Assembly (NCBI GenBank): GCA_021805485.1
Contig: JAJZFF010000634.1
Span: forward strand, 1-7,594
From: Pseudomonadota bacterium
GTDB taxonomy: Bacteria; Pseudomonadota; Alphaproteobacteria; Acetobacterales; Acetobacteraceae
Direction: 5' to 3'
DNA length: 7,594 nucleotides
In this document: one piece after another, positions 7,118 to 7,594 of the stretch
Position numbering within the stretch: the stretch's first letter is position 1
How the letters are laid out: each line of letters begins with the position of its first letter
Notes under the pieces: model-generated
The model's database searches: none
Seen by the model: only the letters and a program-made list of their open reading frames with translations
Told to the model about the DNA's origin: nothing
Translations under genes and position numbers: made by a program

Positions 7118-7594
7118 ATGGACCTTTCGATCGCGGAGCTACCACCTGCGCCGCTTGCCCTCGCCTCCGAGCCGGGTGCGACGCTCAGCCCGGCCGAAGC
7201 CGAGGGCTTGGACCTGCTGCGGCACGCGATCACCGTCGAGTTCCGCGGCCGCATCGCGGTCGTTTCCTCTTTCGGCTCGGAATCGGCGCTGCTGCTTGCC
7301 CTGGTCGCCGAGATCGACCCCGCCACGCCGGTGCTGTTCCTCGATACCGGCCAGCATTTCCCCGAGACTCTCGCCTACCGTCATGATCTCGCGAGCCATC
7401 TCGGCCTCACCGACATCCGCGATGTCGCGCCCGCCCACGCCGATACCGAGCGGCACGATCCGGACTCCTGGCTCTGGCATTTTGATCCGGACGCGTGCTG
7501 CGCCTTGCGCAAAGTCGAGCCGCTGAACGCGGCGCTGGCCTCGTTCGATGCCTGGATCACCGGGCGCAAACGTCACCAGAGCACGACCCGTGCC
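7118..7594 (+). CDS. cysH: Assimilatory adenylyl-sulfate (APS) reductase, N-terminal part (partial at window edge)
   Basis: Reduces activated sulfate to sulfite in cysteine biosynthesis, in the cytoplasm. The first 159 residues are present before the right window edge; the family is about 230-260 long. Visible motifs: SSFGSESALLL (50-60), the PP-loop nucleotide-binding segment; FLDTGQHFPETLAYR (74-88); a Cys-Cys pair at 127-128 in DPDACCALRKVEPL (123-136); and ITGRKRHQSTTR (147-158), the Arg-rich substrate-binding stretch. The CC..RKVxPL motif is known from [4Fe-4S] enzymes that use APS, whereas PAPS reductases such as E. coli CysH lack it. I therefore infer an APS reductase. The second Cys pair that would complete the cluster site lies beyond the window. 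The ATG at 7118 has AAGGG about 10 nt upstream and GAAGAG directly before it. The neighbouring liv operon reads in the same direction but ends at its own terminator, so cysH is probably a separate unit. Confidence 0.94.
   Translation, partial: MDLSIAELPPAPLALASEPGATLSPAEAEGLDLLRHAITVEFRGRIAVVSSFGSESALLLALVAEIDPATPVLFLDTGQHFPETLAYRHDLASHLGLTDIRDVAPAHADTERHDPDSWLWHFDPDACCALRKVEPLNAALASFDAWITGRKRHQSTTRA

Overview
This is a gene-dense, GC-rich stretch of what looks like an alphaproteobacterial chromosome. It has strong G/C at third codon positions, long spurious antisense reading frames, and Liv-type transport genes. A Rhodospirillales/Acetobacteraceae-like host is my guess from protein character only; I could not search any database. 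I see no mobile element, CRISPR array, tRNA or rRNA gene, or broken gene.

Layout. Positions 1-718 (minus strand) hold the first 239 codons of alanyl-tRNA synthetase (alaS), which runs off the left edge. Positions 719-829 are a short intergenic stretch with a striking 32-bp near-perfect palindrome at 743-774. Positions 830-2035 (minus) encode an exported seven-repeat YVTN-type beta-propeller protein of unknown function. Positions 2036-2297 are a divergent intergenic region with candidate promoters in both directions. Positions 2298-6927 (plus) are a complete five-gene ABC importer operon of the hydrophobic/branched-chain amino acid (HAAT/Liv) family, in the order livG-livF-livH-livM-livK: two ATPases, two permeases and a periplasmic binding protein. 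A hairpin at 6934-6962 probably terminates it. Positions 6963-7117 are an AT-richer cysH leader with a 16-bp dyad over a -35-like box. Positions 7118-7594 (plus) are the first 159 codons of cysH, which runs off the right edge.

How the genes work together. LivK should capture an amino acid or related small carboxylate in the periplasm and pass it to the LivH-LivM channel, which LivG-LivF power. The binding protein has the clearest ribosome binding site, as expected for a component needed in excess. The propeller protein shares the intergenic control region with the importer, but a functional link is only a possibility. alaS (translation) and cysH (sulfate assimilation, here with the paired-Cys signature of an APS reductase) are housekeeping neighbours.

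I did not find a convincing undescribed system. The points most worth a second look are the palindrome in front of alaS, the dyad over the cysH -35 region, the asymmetric ATP sites predicted for LivG/LivF, and the uncharacterised propeller protein.
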